Shown here piece by piece: positions 33,505 to 40,912 of a DNA stretch of 64,000 nt. Numbering within the stretch: position 1 is the first letter of the stretch; every line of letters starts with the position of its first letter. Source of the stretch: an uncultured Oscillospiraceae bacterium (GTDB lineage Bacteria; Bacillota; Clostridia; Oscillospirales; Oscillospiraceae); the NCBI GenBank assembly GCA_934569225.1, contig CAKTKC010000004.1, forward strand, positions 62,001-126,000, read 5' to 3'. The position numbers were made by a program, and so were the translations under genes. The notes under the pieces are model-generated. The model saw only the letters and a program-made list of their open reading frames with translations. It was not told where the DNA came from and ran no database searches.

Positions 33505-33528
33505 ATACGCAGAAATTTGCTTTTGGTT
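33505..33528 (-). promoter_or_regulatory. Possible ECF-type promoter of sigma copy 2
   Basis: On the minus strand GCAACC (from 33528), 17 bases after GCAA, then CGTATA (from 33507). It shares spacing and core with the site before sigma copy 1. Confidence 0.35.
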
Positions 33529-33584
33529 GCAAATTTATCATAAAAATTTTCTGCCGTCTTTTGATATTGTACCACAGGGGGGAT

Positions 33585-34541
33585 TCAAAGACAAGATTCC
33601 GCCCGCAGCGCCCCGCAATACTTTTCCAGCGCGGCCGCCGCTACCGCGCCGTCTGATGCGGCGGTTATGACCTGCCGCAGGGGCTTGACGCAGATGTCGC
33701 CCGCCGCATAAAGTCCCTCGACGGAGGCCTTCTGATTTTCGTCGGTTATAATATAGCCCCGTGCATCCCGCTCGGCAATGCCGGAAACCAGCGCTGTATC
33801 CGGGGCGTACCCGGCAAAGACAAACACGCCGATGGTCTCGCCATCCGGACTTTGGTAGTCGGTGATCTCTCCGGTAGCGGTATTCTGGTATTGTATACGC
33901 CGCAGGCCGTCATCGCCGGAAACCTCCTGCACGACGGTATTGAAAAGAACGGTGATTTTCTCATGGTTTCTGGCCTTGTCCGCCACGGAGGCGGGGCAGG
34001 CAAAGTCGTTTTTCCGTATCAGGATGGTCACATGACGGGCAAATTTCGTCAGAAAAACGCTTTCCTCCGCCGCCGTAAAGCCGCCGCCGATCACGAAAAC
34101 GTCCTTATTCCGGAAAAACGCGCCGTCGCAGGTGGCGCAGTAGGAAACGCCGCGCCCTCTGAATTCTTTCTCGCCCCGGAAGCCCGCCATTTTCGGCTGT
34201 GCCCCGGTGGCCAGAAGCACGCCCAGGCAGCGAAAATCCCCCGCAGAGGTTTTCACGGTTTTCTCTGCATCGAAAAGGGACAACTCCCGCGCCTCCGCGA
34301 TCAAAAATTCCGCGCCAAAGTCCTCCGCCTGACGGCGCATGGTATCGGTAAGCTCCATGCCGCTGGTCTTCGGCACGCCGGGGTAGTTTGCCACCTCGTT
34401 GGTAAGGGCAATCTGCCCGCCGTATCCCCGTTTCTCCAGTACAAGCGTCCGACAGCCAGCCCGTGCGAGGTACAATGCCGCTGTCAGTCCCGCCGGGCCG
34501 CCGCCGATAACGATAACATCGTAAAGCTTTTCGTTCATCAC
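33585..34541 (-). CDS. Thioredoxin reductase-like FAD/NAD(P)-dependent oxidoreductase
   Basis: A 318-residue flavoprotein of the thioredoxin reductase family, which passes electrons from NAD(P)H through FAD to a disulphide partner. It has the FAD-binding GGGPAGLTAALYLARAG (about residues 12-28), the redox-active CATC (about 138-141), the NAD(P)-binding GGGFTAAEES (about 154-163) and the C-terminal GLYAAGDI (about 283-290). No thioredoxin gene is next to it, so it may serve another partner. It is transcribed alone after the sigma pairs. Confidence 0.85.
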   Translation of the reverse strand: MMNEKLYDVIVIGGGPAGLTAALYLARAGCRTLVLEKRGYGGQIALTNEVANYPGVPKTSGMELTDTMRRQAEDFGAEFLIAEARELSLFDAEKTVKTSAGDFRCLGVLLATGAQPKMAGFRGEKEFRGRGVSYCATCDGAFFRNKDVFVIGGGFTAAEESVFLTKFARHVTILIRKNDFACPASVADKARNHEKITVLFNTVVQEVSGDDGLRRIQYQNTATGEITDYQSPDGETIGVFVFAGYAPDTALVSGIAERDARGYIITDENQKASVEGLYAAGDICVKPLRQVITAASDGAVAAAALEKYCGALRAESCL

Positions 34542-34645
34542 GGGAAAACTCCCTCTTTCATAGGTAATATATTGTAAGTGTGCGCCGTCCGGCCAAAATC
34601 ATACTATGCAGAAAGGGGGGCGGCTCAGCGCCGCTCCCCAGATGT

Positions 34646-35242
34646 TTACATGTCCAGTGCCGGGTTCATAAAGTACACATTCTTCTGATCCAGCTTTTCC
34701 CGAAGCAGCTGCACCGCCTCGCCGAAGCGCTGGAAATGCACGACCTCCCGTTCCCGCAGAAATTTGATAACGTCGTTCACATCCGGGTCGTCGGAAAGCC
34801 GCAGAATGTTGTCATAGGTCACCCGCGCCTTCTGTTCCGCCGCCATATCCTCCACAAGATCGGCCATGGGGTCACCCTTCACCGCCATGGATGCGGCATT
34901 CCAGGGGGAACCGGAAGCGGCGGTAGGGTAGACCCCCGCGGTGTGATCCACGAAATAGGGCGCAAACGCCGAATCCTGCATCTGAGAATCCTTCAGATTC
35001 CGCGTCAGCTGATGGACAATCGCGCCGATCATTTCCAAATGCCCCAGTTCTTCCGTCCCGATGTCCGTCAACAATCCTTTCAGCTCGTCAAAGGGCATGG
35101 CATAGCGCTGGGACAGATACCGCAGGGACGCCCCCAATTCGCCGTCGGGGCCGCCGTACTGGGAAATGATGATGGCGGCAAGCCGGGGATTCACCGCGGC
35201 AATTTTCACCGGATATTGCAGCTTCTTATCATATACAAACAT
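34646..35242 (-). CDS. cotJC: Spore coat protein CotJC (manganese catalase fold)
   Basis: A 198-residue protein of the manganese-catalase-like CotJC family, a component of the spore coat made in the mother cell. The four-helix ferritin-like metal-binding residues are visible in 'IGTEELGHLEMIGAIVHQL' (about residues 62-80) and in EDMAAEQKARVTYDN (about 133-147). It is two bases downstream of the fused cotJA-cotJB gene, matching the cotJABC operon. Confidence 0.92.
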   Translation of the reverse strand: MFVYDKKLQYPVKIAAVNPRLAAIIISQYGGPDGELGASLRYLSQRYAMPFDELKGLLTDIGTEELGHLEMIGAIVHQLTRNLKDSQMQDSAFAPYFVDHTAGVYPTAASGSPWNAASMAVKGDPMADLVEDMAAEQKARVTYDNILRLSDDPDVNDVIKFLREREVVHFQRFGEAVQLLREKLDQKNVYFMNPALDM

Positions 35243-35244
35243 GG

Positions 35245-35691
35245 TTACGCCTCCTTATTCGTCGTGTATTCCCACGGCCACGGGTCATCCAGCCATTGGT
35301 AGCTCTCGGATGTCTGCGGCGTACCGTGATTCAGGGGGCCAAAGCATTTCTGATATTCCCCACGCACCTTTTCCAGAAGCTGCTGATAGCGGCGGTATAG
35401 CTCCAGCGCCTCCCGGTCATCCCGGTGGGTGTCCAGATACAGCGCCAGCTCCTGAACGGCAAAGGCCAGCGCCTGCATTTGCGTCGATGGCGTTTCCGGC
35501 AGTTCGTTCAGATTCACCATGCCCATGAAGGGAAGATCCAGTCCGGGAAAAAGCGTCCCCCGCACCAGTCCCTTCTGTGCCTCGTACTGCGGCGGGTTTT
35601 CCAGCTGGAAGGGAACATAGGGATTTGCCAGCGGCGCCATGGCCGGAAGCCGCCCTTCACGGCCGTTTTCCTCCTTTTTCTGGTTATCCAA
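35245..35691 (-). CDS. Fused spore coat protein CotJA-CotJB
   Basis: A 148-residue protein carrying two coat proteins in one chain. Residues about 20-60 match CotJA (PYVPFQLENPPQYEAQKGL then GTLFPGLDLPFMG). Residues about 65-148 match CotJB (AFAVQELALYLDTHRDDREAL, ending in YQWLDDPWPWEY). In Bacillus these are separate genes. The start is TTG at 35691 with AGGAGG eight bases upstream; the nearby ATG is in another frame and hits a stop at once. It is followed immediately by cotJC. Confidence 0.82.
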   Translation of the reverse strand: MDNQKKEENGREGRLPAMAPLANPYVPFQLENPPQYEAQKGLVRGTLFPGLDLPFMGMVNLNELPETPSTQMQALAFAVQELALYLDTHRDDREALELYRRYQQLLEKVRGEYQKCFGPLNHGTPQTSESYQWLDDPWPWEYTTNKEA

Positions 35692-35807
35692 AGGTCATTC
35701 CTCCTAACATTTTTGCTAAATTTGTCGCTCCGGGTCATTCTATGCGATTTTTTCAAAAAGGTTCATGACGGTAGAGAGGACGCATAGACTTTGACGAGGT
35801 GGTGTCC

Positions 35808-36509
35808 ATGATCAAGCGAAAACTCTGGGGGCTATTGTATGTTCTGATCGTTCTGGGGACGCTGGCCGCGGCGGAGTGGGGGTGCCGCACCGTATCCGTC
35901 ATGGTCGAAAGCGCCCCGTTAAAGCGGGGAAACTGCATCATCATCGACGCGGGGCATGGTGGGGAGGACGGCGGCGCGACCTCCTGCCGGGGGGTTCTGG
36001 AAAGTACATACAATCTGGAAATTTCCCTCCGCTTAAATGACCTCCTTCACCTGCTGGGCCATGACACCCGGATGATCCGCACGACGGACACGTCCATCTA
36101 CACGAAAGGGGAGACCATCGCCCAGAAAAAAATATCCGACCTGAAAGAGCGGGTGCGCATCGTCAACGAAACGGAAAACGCCCTGCTGCTGAGCATCCAT
36201 CAGAATAATTTCACCGACAGCCGGTACAGCGGCGCACAGGTGTTTTACGCCGGGACAGAGGGCAGCGCCCAGCTGGCGAAGCTGCTCCAGGAAAAACTGG
36301 TCTCCACGCTGAACCCCGGCAGCAACCGAAAATGCAAAAAAAGCGACGGCGTTTATCTGATGGAGCACATCGACTGCACCGGCGTGCTGATCGAATGCGG
36401 CTTCCTGTCCAACGCGGAGGAAGAAGCCAAACTCAGCTGCGCCACGTATCAGAAGAAGCTTTGCTGCGTCATTGCAGCAACAGTCAGCCAATATCTATCG
36501 AACACTTGA
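35808..36509 (+). CDS. cwlD: N-acetylmuramoyl-L-alanine amidase CwlD
   Basis: A 233-residue zinc amidase (Amidase_3 family) that in spores helps form the muramic-lactam of cortex peptidoglycan. An N-terminal signal anchor (about residues 5-23) is followed by the zinc site IIDAGHGGEDGG (about 43-54), SIHQN (about 128) and the catalytic Glu region IECGFLSN (about 191). The ATG at 35808 is chosen because GAGGTG ends five bases upstream; two GTG codons before it overlap that site. The sporulation context (cotJ genes divergent upstream) fits. Confidence 0.9.
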   Translation: MIKRKLWGLLYVLIVLGTLAAAEWGCRTVSVMVESAPLKRGNCIIIDAGHGGEDGGATSCRGVLESTYNLEISLRLNDLLHLLGHDTRMIRTTDTSIYTKGETIAQKKISDLKERVRIVNETENALLLSIHQNNFTDSRYSGAQVFYAGTEGSAQLAKLLQEKLVSTLNPGSNRKCKKSDGVYLMEHIDCTGVLIECGFLSNAEEEAKLSCATYQKKLCCVIAATVSQYLSNT

Positions 36510-36534
36510 CCGAATTGGTTTTCACTGGTATAAT
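36506..36534 (+). promoter_or_regulatory. Sigma-A promoter of radA
   Basis: TTGACC (36506-36511), 17 bases, TATAAT (36529-36534). The -35 box overlaps the cwlD stop codon. Confidence 0.8.
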
Positions 36535-36561
36535 AAAGAAAAAAGCCAAAGGAGAAACAAA

Positions 36562-37923
36562 ATGGCGAAGGCGAAAACTGTTTTTTTCTGCACCAACTGC
36601 GGCAATGAGACCCCCAAGTGGATGGGACGCTGCCCCAGCTGCGGTGCGTACAACACCATGGAAGAGCATGTGGAGAAGCCGGTAGCCGCCGGGAAGGCAA
36701 AATCGGCTCCCGTTGGCATGAGCCGGAAGCCCCAGCGCATCCGGGAGATCACCAGTGACGGGGAAATCCGGTTTTCCACCGGCATGGGGGAGCTGGATCG
36801 GGTTCTGGGCGGCGGCGCGGTGGCGGGCAGTCTGGTGCTGGTTGGCGGCGCCCCAGGCATTGGCAAATCCACGCTTTTGCTGCAAATTTGCAGCAGTCTG
36901 TGCGTCGGCCGCCGGGTGCTGTACGTGTCCGGTGAGGAAAGCGAGCGTCAGCTGAAGCTTCGTGCAGAGCGCCTTGGCGTCGCGCCGGAAGAACTTTTTA
37001 TTCTCTCGGAGACAAGACTTTCCGACATCGTGGACGCCGCCGAGGCAATGAAGCCCGATATTCTCATCGTGGACTCCATCCAAACCCTCTATAACGAGGA
37101 AAATGAGTCGTCGCCGGGAAGCGTCTCTCAGGTGAAGGACTGCACCATGACCATGATGCAGCTGAGCAAAAGTCAGGGCATCACCGTGTTTGTGGTGGGG
37201 CATATCAACAAAGACGGCAATATTGCAGGCCCGAAGGTGCTGGAGCATATGGTGGACTGCGTCCTGTATTTCGAGGGCGATCCCAACACGTCTTACCGTC
37301 TCCTGCGGGCGGCGAAGAACCGCTTCGGGTCAACCAATGAAATCGGCGTGTTTGAAATGCTGGATGACGGCCTGGCCGAGGTGCCGAACCCATCCCAGAT
37401 GCTGCTGGAAGGACGCCCGGAGGGTGCCAGCGGCACCTGTGTGGCCTGTGTGATGGAGGGAACCCGCCCGGTATTGGCCGAAGTTCAGGCGCTGGTGACC
37501 AAAACGACCTTCAACGTCCCCCGGCGGGCAGCTGACGGTTTTGATTTCAACCGTGCGGTTCTGCTCATGGCCGTAACGGAAAAACGAGCCGGGATGAAGC
37601 TGAATCTGTTTGACGCATACATCAATGTAATCGGCGGATTGCGGCTTGACGAACCCGGTGCAGACCTGCCGGTGGTTCTGGCAGTGGCATCCTCTTACCG
37701 GGACGTTCCCATTGCGGACGATCTGGCGGCGATAGGGGAGGTGGGACTGACCGGAGAGATCCGCGCTGTGTCCCATCTGAACCAGCGCCTGGCGGAAATT
37801 ATGCGATTGGGCTTCAAGAAATGTATCATTCCCAAAAGCGGGTCGGACAAAGCAGAGATTCCCGCCGGCCTGACGGTGTATCGCGTCAAGAATCTGCGCG
37901 AAGCAATTGAAACAGCACTATAA
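36562..37923 (+). CDS. radA: DNA repair protein RadA (Sms)
   Basis: A 453-residue RecA-like ATPase that works in homologous recombination and branch migration. The N-terminal four-Cys zinc finger (CTNCGNETP ... CPSC, about residues 10-30) is intact. Walker A GGAPGIGKST (about 95-104) and the RadA-specific KNRFG motif (about 252) are present, and the C-terminal Lon-protease-like domain is complete. The start at 36562 (MAKAKTVFF) is set by AAAGGAG and by the promoter; the longer frame starts inside cwlD. Confidence 0.95.
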   Translation: MAKAKTVFFCTNCGNETPKWMGRCPSCGAYNTMEEHVEKPVAAGKAKSAPVGMSRKPQRIREITSDGEIRFSTGMGELDRVLGGGAVAGSLVLVGGAPGIGKSTLLLQICSSLCVGRRVLYVSGEESERQLKLRAERLGVAPEELFILSETRLSDIVDAAEAMKPDILIVDSIQTLYNEENESSPGSVSQVKDCTMTMMQLSKSQGITVFVVGHINKDGNIAGPKVLEHMVDCVLYFEGDPNTSYRLLRAAKNRFGSTNEIGVFEMLDDGLAEVPNPSQMLLEGRPEGASGTCVACVMEGTRPVLAEVQALVTKTTFNVPRRAADGFDFNRAVLLMAVTEKRAGMKLNLFDAYINVIGGLRLDEPGADLPVVLAVASSYRDVPIADDLAAIGEVGLTGEIRAVSHLNQRLAEIMRLGFKKCIIPKSGSDKAEIPAGLTVYRVKNLREAIETAL

Positions 37924-37943
37924 TATATAGAAAAATATAGTAT

Positions 37944-37969
37944 GCAACCAATAGTTGACACTATAATTT
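37944..37969. repeat. Inverted repeat, left copy (flanks the XRE-membrane gene)
   Basis: GCAACCAATAGTTGACA (37944-37960) is repeated in inverted orientation with one mismatch at 38539-38555. It overlaps CACTATAATTT (37959-37969), which recurs in direct orientation at 38528-38538. The core ATAGT-TGAC-ACTAT is itself a palindrome. Possible recombinase or operator site. Confidence 0.65.
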
Positions 37970-37999
37970 ATAAAGCAATTCTTAAATAAGCAAAAGTAC

Positions 38000-38040
38000 A
38001 TCATAAAAAGGCAGGGAACAAATCCCGGCCTTTTTATGAT
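38000..38040. terminator. Bidirectional terminator between radA and the XRE gene
   Basis: A long stem (ATCATAAAAAGGC, 38000-38012, with GCCTTTTTATGAT, 38028-38040) enclosing a GGGA/TCCC inner stem. A and T runs lie on both arms, so it can stop transcription from both sides. Confidence 0.85.
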
Positions 38041-38066
38041 TATGAACAAGCAAGAGGGGAGGAGGC

Positions 38067-38513
38067 TTACAGAAAATAGCCAACCAGCAGCCCCAGCAGA
38101 AAGCAAACTATCCCAACGATAGCCAGCTCCGCCGGGTTTCTGAGATATTTTGTCCGAAAAACCTTTTTAATGACCGGCTTTTCCACATACTGCACTACGG
38201 TTTTTTCTACCGGTTTTTCTACAACCTTCTCAACGACCTGCACCACAGGCTTTTCGATAACCTTTTCGACGGTTTCCACCGTCTTTAGGACTACAGGAGG
38301 CCGTCTGCCGTAGTTTCTGCGGCCTGTCGTAAGGTATTCGATGTCCGTGTCCAGCACTTCGGCCAGCCGGATCATTTTAAGCGAGTCCGGGCTTGTCTGA
38401 TCGTTTTCCCATTTGCTGACCGCCTGACGGGACACATCCATGGCTTGCGCAAGCTGCCCCTGGGATAGATTTTGCAGTTTCCGAAGCTCGGTAATCCGTT
38501 CACCAATCGACAT
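38067..38513 (-). CDS. Membrane-tethered XRE-family regulator with Glu-Lys-Pro-Val repeats
   Basis: A 148-residue protein. The N-terminal Cro/C1 helix-turn-helix spans about residues 5-60 (LSQGQLAQAMDVSRQAVSKWE). A repetitive linker of EKPV/VEKVV units runs from about 78 to 117. A single C-terminal membrane segment (about 130-148, IVGIVCFLLGLLVGYF) follows. The DNA-binding domain would thus be held at the cytoplasmic membrane. It sits between two inverted repeats and next to a tyrosine recombinase gene. Its targets are unknown. Confidence 0.8.
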   Translation of the reverse strand: MSIGERITELRKLQNLSQGQLAQAMDVSRQAVSKWENDQTSPDSLKMIRLAEVLDTDIEYLTTGRRNYGRRPPVVLKTVETVEKVIEKPVVQVVEKVVEKPVEKTVVQYVEKPVIKKVFRTKYLRNPAELAIVGIVCFLLGLLVGYFL

Positions 38514-38527
38514 AATTCCATTTTCTC

Positions 38528-38555
38528 CACTATAATTTTGTCAATTATTGGTTGC
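38528..38555. repeat. Inverted repeat, right copy (overlaps recombinase 3' end)
   Basis: The inverted copy of GCAACCAATARTTGACA (38539-38555), preceded by CACTATAATTT (38528-38538). On the minus strand ATAATT-GACAA-AATTAT is palindromic. The repeat supplies the last codons and stop of the recombinase gene. Confidence 0.65.
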
Positions 38556-39573
38556 TTTCCTTATTATCCTCTATTTTCTCAGAAAAGTCAAGCTTGGAAA
38601 GGGGATTGGCTTCTGCTGCAATTTTCAGCTCTGTGCTTTCGATATGGGTATAAATCTGGGTCGTGTTCAGATTCTCGTGACCCAGGACTTCCTGAACGGT
38701 TTTGACATCCACGCCGCCGGAAAGCATCATGGTTGCCGCCGTATGGCGCAGTTTATGGGCAGAATATTGGGTGGAATCCAGTCCAGCCTGTAAAAGTGCT
38801 TTTTTTACCAGCCGATGAACTGCCGTGACGCTGATTCGGTTATTATCCCTGGAACCAAACAACGCCCGATTGTCCGTAAGTACCTTCTGATTGCGTTCCG
38901 GAAGGTAGGCGTCGATCGCTTTCCGACAGGCAGAGCCAAAATAGACGAACCGCTCCTTGTTGCCCTTGCCAATGACGCGGATTCTGTCCTCATAGACGTC
39001 CGACAGGTTAAGATTGACAAGCTCGCTGCGCCGGATGCCGCAGTTGAGAAACAGCATCAAGATCGCATAATCCCGTTTTTCGTTCTGCCCAGAGACAGAT
39101 TTCAGCAGTGCGGCAGACTGTTCCATAGTAAGGTACTTGGGGAGGCTTTTCCGAAGCTTTGGATATTCCAGGTCTGCCACAGGATTTTCCTGTAACTGTT
39201 TGGTTCGTGTGGTCAGATATTTATAGAAGGACTTAATGGACGAAAGTTTTCTCGCCCTTGCAGCAGGGGAAATTCCGTACTCCGGCGCAGCAGAATCCGG
39301 GTTAATTGCCCGGTCATTGGCTAGATAGGAAAGAAAATCGAAAATATCCGATGTGTCGATATCCCGGATAAACTGAATATCAATTTCCTTGATGTCAATA
39401 TCATCCAGATTCGTACTCATCGGCATATCGTTTCGCATGAGCTTGATGAATCGCAGAAACATTCTCAAGTCCAGATAATACTCCGAAATCGTCAGTGGAG
39501 ACTGACCCTTGATATTTTCGTGGTAGATCAAAAACTCCCGCAGAATCTGAGGGCAATCATGGTAACGCTGCAT
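38545..39573 (-). CDS. Tyrosine recombinase (XerC/XerD-like integrase)
   Basis: A 342-residue site-specific recombinase. The N-terminal SAM-like core-binding domain (about residues 1-130) has an acidic insert (DDIDIKEIDIQFIRDID) not seen in XerD. The catalytic domain keeps the Arg in CGIRRSELV (about 182), HKLRHTAA (about 273-280), LGHENLNTTQ (about 296) and the nucleophile Tyr in IYTHI. The ribosome site AGGAGG precedes the ATG, and a promoter lies at 39606-39634. A separate gene at 48384-49286 is the better match to housekeeping XerD. This one may act as XerC or on local sites. Confidence 0.88.
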   Translation of the reverse strand: MQRYHDCPQILREFLIYHENIKGQSPLTISEYYLDLRMFLRFIKLMRNDMPMSTNLDDIDIKEIDIQFIRDIDTSDIFDFLSYLANDRAINPDSAAPEYGISPAARARKLSSIKSFYKYLTTRTKQLQENPVADLEYPKLRKSLPKYLTMEQSAALLKSVSGQNEKRDYAILMLFLNCGIRRSELVNLNLSDVYEDRIRVIGKGNKERFVYFGSACRKAIDAYLPERNQKVLTDNRALFGSRDNNRISVTAVHRLVKKALLQAGLDSTQYSAHKLRHTAATMMLSGGVDVKTVQEVLGHENLNTTQIYTHIESTELKIAAEANPLSKLDFSEKIEDNKESNQ

Positions 39574-39605
39574 AAGAACCTCCTGTAAACCTGATTGATA
39601 CTGTT

Positions 39606-39634
39606 ATTATAGCACATATCTGCGTCGAACGCAA
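39606..39634 (-). promoter_or_regulatory. Promoter of the tyrosine recombinase gene
   Basis: On the minus strand TTGCGT (39634-39629), 17 bases, TATAAT (39611-39606) with an extended -10 (TGC). The -35 box lies inside the hairpin at 39627-39658. Confidence 0.75.
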
Positions 39635-39658
39635 CAAAATTTTTATTTTGTTGCGTTC
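39627..39658. other. Perfect 14-bp hairpin at the left edge of the mobile unit
   Basis: GAACGCAACAAAAT and its exact complement around TTTT. An imperfect version (42371-42400) stands at the second repeat copy. It may be the 3' hairpin of the XRE transcript. Confidence 0.6.
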
Positions 39659-39906
39659 ATTTTGTACAGGCTCAGAGACAGCCCCAAAACGCTGTTTTTG
39701 CCCTTCCCCCACTTCCAACTTTTTGACGCAAAATGATATCCCCCGGTCGTGGACACTTTCGCCATGACTGGGGGTTTTCTTATTCGCTTTTTTCGACTTT
39801 ATCAGCCTCAGCAGCAATCGCATTCATGGTCTTGGTAATGTTCTCCATGCCCAAATCATTGAATCCCTTGCACTGGAAATAGTGTTCGGTAATATCGTCG
39901 CTGTAC
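39643..39906. repeat. 264-bp direct repeat, left copy
   Basis: About 95% identical by eye (roughly 14 differences) to 42386-42649, with a constant offset of 2,743 bases. It contains a terminator-like hairpin and the last 126 or so bases of the XRE gene. The pair bounds the Rep-encoding unit. Confidence 0.88.
39740..39780 (+). terminator. Terminator-like hairpin in left direct repeat
   Basis: A 13-bp stem with two wobbles (39740-39752 with 39762-39774) followed by TTTTCTTATT on the plus strand. No plus-strand gene precedes it here; its twin at 42483-42523 ends the rep operon. Confidence 0.6.
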
Positions 39907-40286
39907 GGGTCTACAAAGCCCTTGCCAATGATGAAGTCTGTCTCAATCTGGTACAGCTCTGCAAGACGGCAAATCGTCTCACAGGTCGGCTCGTGCTGTC
40001 CCAGCTCGTAGCCACTGTATGTGGTCTTGGCAACTCCGATAATCTCGCAAACGTCTTGCTGTGATAAACCAGCCGTTTCTCTCAGATACCCCAGCCGTTC
40101 CCCGATAATCAGCGTTCTGGTCTTGTCTGTCACAGGCATGGTCAAGTAATGCCCAAATGCCCCGGTATTTTTCGCTTCCCGCAATGCCAGATACTTGAAC
40201 CTCTTTTTCATTCGCTGCCCCTCCCCTTTTCGGTTCAGTATATCATCTTTCCCCCACAAATTCAAGCAAATCGTACTAAAGATCAC
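39780..40286 (-). CDS. XRE-family transcriptional regulator of the mobile unit
   Basis: A 168-residue regulator. A Cro/C1 helix-turn-helix lies at about residues 55-105 (LRETAGLSQQDVCEIIGVAKTTYSGYE). The N-terminal 50 residues are basic and the C-terminal 45 are probably helical. The frame could also begin at MKKRFKYL (residue 25, ATG at 40214) behind AGGGGAGGGGCAG, which I consider more likely. The 3' end is duplicated at 42523-42650. It probably controls copy number or expression of the Rep-encoding unit. Confidence 0.8.
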   Translation of the reverse strand: MIFSTICLNLWGKDDILNRKGEGQRMKKRFKYLALREAKNTGAFGHYLTMPVTDKTRTLIIGERLGYLRETAGLSQQDVCEIIGVAKTTYSGYELGQHEPTCETICRLAELYQIETDFIIGKGFVDPYSDDITEHYFQCKGFNDLGMENITKTMNAIAAEADKVEKSE

Positions 40287-40912
40287 AATTTTACCAGAGG
40301 AATACCGCTCCGTCTTTGTGCAAATCCGAAAATCTAAGACTTAAATGCAGAAAACTATTGAAATACTAAAATCTCGGATTTATACTTGTACTAGTTCCTC
40401 GTAGTTGCCCTCTCTCAGCCACACAGCGCCCCCAGAACGGCACAACGTCCGTCAGATGCTCCCAGCTCCCGATGAAAATAGCGAAGCTGGAAGCGCACGG
40501 TACACGGCTCGTCAGGGGCTTGGCACTCCCCTGCGCGTTCCTGCTGCACCTGCGAGGGTTCCCTGCACCCCTGCCCAGCTCCCGACTACCACCAGCGTCC
40601 CGGTCGGGCGACCTGCCCTCATGTCTCTGAACGGCTGCATTCCCGCTTGACCACATATGCGCCCCCGGCGCAAACGTCCGGTACTTGCTGCACCTCGTGT
40701 TGACGCAGGGACAGGGGCATGGGGTTCCTTGCCCCTGCGGTAACGCATGGCTGCACCAGTCACGGCTTTTCGTGAGGGCTGCACCCGACGATTCAGTGGT
40801 AGACTTTTGCAGCTTCTACGGACGCAAGCGGTCACGGGATGACCTCGGGCAACCGTGACGCTGCGCCCGGAAACGCTCTCAAAATCATCCCCGGAAAGGA
40901 GGTCATGACCCG
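40287..40912. other. GC-rich non-coding region, candidate replication origin
   Basis: About 626 bases without a credible gene between the divergent XRE and rep genes. The short frames here have no ribosome sites and unusual composition. GCTGCACC occurs four times (40543, 40687, 40750, 40778), with a fifth near-copy at 40562. Hairpins include AGGGGCA/TGCCCCT (about 40712-40737) and GTCACGG/CCGTGAC (about 40831-40860). In a rolling-circle plasmid, this is where origin and regulatory RNA would lie. Confidence 0.45.

Noticed and set aside
40405..40650. Short open frames between the XRE and rep genes on both strands
   Set aside because: No ribosome sites, Pro/Arg/Ala-rich low-complexity products; the region looks non-coding.
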